The translations under genes and the position numbers were made by a program. A stretch of DNA of 64,000 nt from Opisthocomus hoazin (taxonomy: Eukaryota; Chordata; Aves; Opisthocomiformes; Opisthocomidae): contig NC_134427.1 in the NCBI RefSeq assembly GCF_030867145.1, forward strand, positions 16,577,001-16,641,000, written 5' to 3'. The notes beneath the pieces were generated by a model that saw nothing but the letters and a program-made list of their open reading frames with translations, searched no databases and was not told the DNA's origin. Positions 60,481-64,000 of this stretch are shown piece by piece (the stretch's first letter is position 1; every line of letters begins with the position of its first letter).

Positions 60481-63400
60481 AGCATCACTCACCCTGCCAT
60501 TTCACAGAGCCACCAGGACCCCGACCCTCAGCACTGCCGTAGCACAGTCCCCAGCCTAAGTCATTTCAGAAGGGATCGCCTGGACCCCCTCTCAACTTGC
60601 AGAGCTCATCTTTCCTGGCAAAGCTGGGAGGGGCCGAGTCAGCAGAAACAGTAGAACCAAGACTCAAGGAGCCCATCTCACAGCAGCACTGCTTCTGTAT
60701 CATCTCTGCTGCTGTGTGAAAAGTCACAGATTTCAGATAGCGGTAAGCTCTGTCATGGCATTGCAAATCCAGTTCCGAAAGAGATCCAGTTCAGCTCACT
60801 TCTTTTACTACTCTTCCTGGCTTCTTTGCAAGCAGTGCAGTCCATCTGCTACTGCATAGCCAATAAATTACACAATTAGGCATTAATGCAGTAGATATTC
60901 TTACTGTAACAGCGGTCTTTTTTTTTTTTTCTTCTTTACCCCTCACCATCTCTTTAAGCCATACTTTCAGCAACAGTTCCTCAACTTCAAAAGGAACAAA
61001 AAAGTCTGGAGGGCTGGGAACTCCACCATGGCTTCTTGTGCAGAGTGGTGTTGTGTTTAGGTCTCTTCCTCACAAGGACTTGTCAGCTCTCCTCCAGTTT
61101 GCCAGACACAACTCTTCAGCACAGCACACATCTGCCCCTTGCCTGCAGCCCCAAAGACAATGACCAGGGTCTTAGTGGACAATTAAATTTGTTGAGCCTG
61201 TTTTTGGGGGGTGAATTTACCTTTTTTCCTGATTGATACATATAAATACCTTTCACTGTATTCCCTCTCCATTGCATCACGACCGCAAAATCATCTTCGT
61301 TCTGGCCTCCCTTTTGTCTTCTCTCTTCTGTCCTGGGCCCAGCGACACCTCTCTAACCTGAAAAGATAAATAATCCATGAAAAAAATTGTTGCTATAGTA
61401 GGAAGTAAAAAGACTGCAGCTACCTAAACCCAGCTTTGCTCTGCATCCTAGGGTCAAGTTGAATCTCCAGCCACCAAGAATGCTGCTTTATAACAAAATT
61501 TTCAGGGCACTCCACGCTGAGCTTCTTTCCAGAGCATCTCTTTTGTCCTCTTGGTTGGTGTCACTTCCCTCTCAGGGAACCTTTTCAGTACGACAAAAGA
61601 TTTATCAAGGCTGAATTCTCTGTGAAATAGAAGAGGTGGGAAGATTCTCTTCAGTAGAAGACATTTTAAATATTTCACTTTCCAAGTAGCTCTGTGAATA
61701 CAGGGAAAAAAAAATACATAACTTAAACACAAGGAGTTACTGACCCAGCAGTGATTAGCATTAGCGTAAAGCTTTCAGACCCTTTTTCATCTTATTGATT
61801 CTAAGCAGAATAAATCCGTAAATGATAATAGGGCTCAATTTAAATTACCTACAGCAAGTGCTGCTTTTCAGCTCTCGTCAGACAATCATGCTGTTCAATC
61901 AGCTCCATTCTGTACGTACAAAGCAAATTAATGTGTACAAAACAGTCGTAACTCAGGCCAGTTTTCAACAAAAGAATCTTTTATGTAGCATACAACTGCC
62001 TTTTATTGACATGCTTTTAATTGAACCTATAATGCTACATCCATATTCTACCTAATTATAGCAGAAAATACATATATCTTTCAAAATACTGACCATACCT
62101 TTCCCTTTGTAAAGTTTCCAGAAACTTTACCAGGGTAGAGAATGATGTTCAGTTAAGCCTGAATTTGTTTAGAAACACTAGGAGGGCATGAGAAGACACT
62201 TCTGAGCACATCGCAGCCAAGCAACGTCTCAAGGACAATTCTGTTAGCACACTGAATCGGCAAGGCCAGCTCCTCACTCCTTGAAGAAGGCAGTCAGTAA
62301 ACACACCCCTCAAAAGCAAGTCAGAGGGCACTGCAGCATGTGATGCCGACCGAGAAGTCTCCAGCCTCGAAGTGTTGTTTCTTAAGCAACTCGTTTCTGT
62401 TTCAAAAGGGATCTTTAGTGTGTCTTTACTTGTGTTGCGCAGTTTACCAGGGACCAGGCAAGTCCCAGGAAGCAAGGATACTACTTCTTTAAAGGATGAA
62501 ATCTTGAGACAACAGAAGCAGTGATGGCAGGAAACAAAGAATTAAAGATGAACTCTGGCAAATACTTCTGGGTCAGTCGAAGACATTTGCCCAGTGGGAC
62601 TGTCTCTGTGAGGGCAGCGATGCCAGGGGTGGGTGAGGTTACTAGCACTTGTCTCTGCCTTTTCAACCCGGATGGCTTAAAGAGAGCTAATGGGGGATTC
62701 AGCAGAGATGAAGGAGGAGGACAGAGCACAGGCCTTTTAGATCTATTTTGACATTGCCAAGTCCAGACCTGGCTGTGGGTAGGAAAAGTCCTGTTGACAA
62801 CTTCCATAGCCTTTGCAATAAAGCCTCAAGCTAAGACAACAGCACGTACTCTTCTTTAAAAGCATACATGCCATACCATGGTTACCAGCAGCAAACTGCA
62901 AATAAACCCAAGGCTAAAATCAACTAGGCTGTTGGCATCAATTTTAACATGGGTAGAACTCCACCTCAAGGATGTACATTGACAATTACTCAATTTTATT
63001 GCCAGGCTCTTCTGGCAGGTCTGTGGTCCATTGACACTAGGCACGGGAATCCGATCTCGTGTTTTGCTTGAAACATTCTTCCTATTAATTGGTAACCCCA
63101 AATGTAGATTAAGGTGAATGACACGAAGGCAGCCACCCTTACACGCACACAGGCACGGCAAGTAGCTGGGAACCCCACACAGAAAGGCAAGTTCTTTAGC
63201 AGCAGACAAATACTCCTCCCGATCAACACACACACAAAAGAAATCTGTAGTGTAAATGATTCAGCTAGGCTTCTTGCCGTACGCACACGCTTGCCTGGCA
63301 TTCAGATGAGCAGCTGAAGTGTGCTAGCCAGCACTCCCGCTCAGTGCAACCGCTCTCTACAGGAGCGACCTTCTCTTCCTTTTTCTTCACTTTTCCTTTC

Positions 63401-64000
63401 TTGAGAAGTTTGGCAGGCACTGCAATTAAAGTCTGTGAGCACTGGTGGAGTTACAGTAAATGGATGTTTAATCTCTCTAGGGAAATATTTAAGAAGTGTA
63501 CTGAGATGTATTCACTGAAGATTTCACTAATTCAAATCAATCATGTTAAAATTACAGACTAGACTCACTACTGTCAGTTTTCTGAAAACCCTTCCATTCA
63601 AAAAAAGCAAATAAAAGTGGTATGTTCATTTGTCCTTTGCTTTCTGACTGGGAGCAGAGCTGACATTGGTGGCGTTGTGAAAGACATTAGTATTTAACTA
63701 CTTGAAGAAATTCACATTACCACAGTGTCCTTTTAAATTGCTGTACTTATGTTCGCCACATAAGTTGCTATTAGCAACCATAAAACACAAAAAAAACCCC
63801 TATATTACTGTCTTGAACATCGCAATGGTTTATTGTACTAAATTCTTTGGAGCTTTCTTCACTCAATATTTGAAATAAAATTAAAATGCTATCCCTAGAA
63901 AACACCCTATTTCTTCAAAAGTATATATATATCATTCCCTGTAAAAACAGACTTTAATGTAGCTGACAAGTAATCTCCAACTTTTATATCATGAAGTAAA

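Larger units (their letters stand above)
51893..64000. other. Non-coding DNA downstream of the homeobox gene
   Basis: Mostly AT-rich unique DNA with two MIR-like relics, poly(A) or poly(T) tracts at about 55140, 60121 and 60919, and a TATATA run near 63922-63932. Minus-strand frames of 108-125 codons at 62149-63233 are not recognised as exons. No other gene is supported. Confidence 0.5.

Noticed and set aside
62149-63233. Minus-strand frames of 108-125 codons near the right edge
   Set aside because: They overlap open frames on the other strand, have no recognised motif and no convincing splice sites.

Overview
The window looks like avian nuclear DNA. It carries four 3'-terminal fragments of the CR1 LINE family, which dominates bird genomes, two ending in the ATTCTGTG-type tail, plus LTRs of the bird ERV-L type. 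I see no L1 or Alu. The only sharp GC-rich island is a gene promoter. Long prokaryote-style ORFs are absent: the longest open frames sit in repeats, in the CpG island, or are of the length chance would give.

The one convincing protein-coding gene is a paired-like (Q50) homeobox gene on the + strand, in five exons from 43347 to 51319. It has an N-terminal octapeptide (YFIDGVLG), a homeodomain and a C-terminal OAR domain. Every intron position and phase matches human ARX as I remember it, including a 46-nt third exon. The predicted protein has only about 291 residues against 562 for ARX. It lacks the long alanine-rich and acidic region, and its homeodomain differs from ARX at about seven positions. 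I read it as an intact, divergent ARX paralogue, not ARX itself. A short motif after the homeodomain also resembles mammalian ESX1, so it may be the bird counterpart of that gene (inference). Its promoter has an exact 44-bp tandem duplication of a CCAATAAAA-bearing unit, and intron 1 would be only 48 nt long.

Layout: 1-37112 is mostly unique non-coding DNA with CR1 pieces at about 1436-2425 (-), 4760-5322 (+), 21876-22592 (-) and 24080-24448 (+), and a MIR-like relic near 34915. A defective minus-strand ERV-L-type element fills 37113-39713. Its two LTRs belong to different families, and between them lies only an integrase remnant that carries a 22-bp duplication. Then come unique DNA, the CpG island (about 42760-43960), the homeobox gene, and about 12.7 kb of downstream non-coding DNA with two more MIR-like relics. 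Apart from the homeobox gene I can support no gene, tRNA, rRNA or CRISPR array. A developmental gene alone in a gene-poor neighbourhood is typical of such loci.
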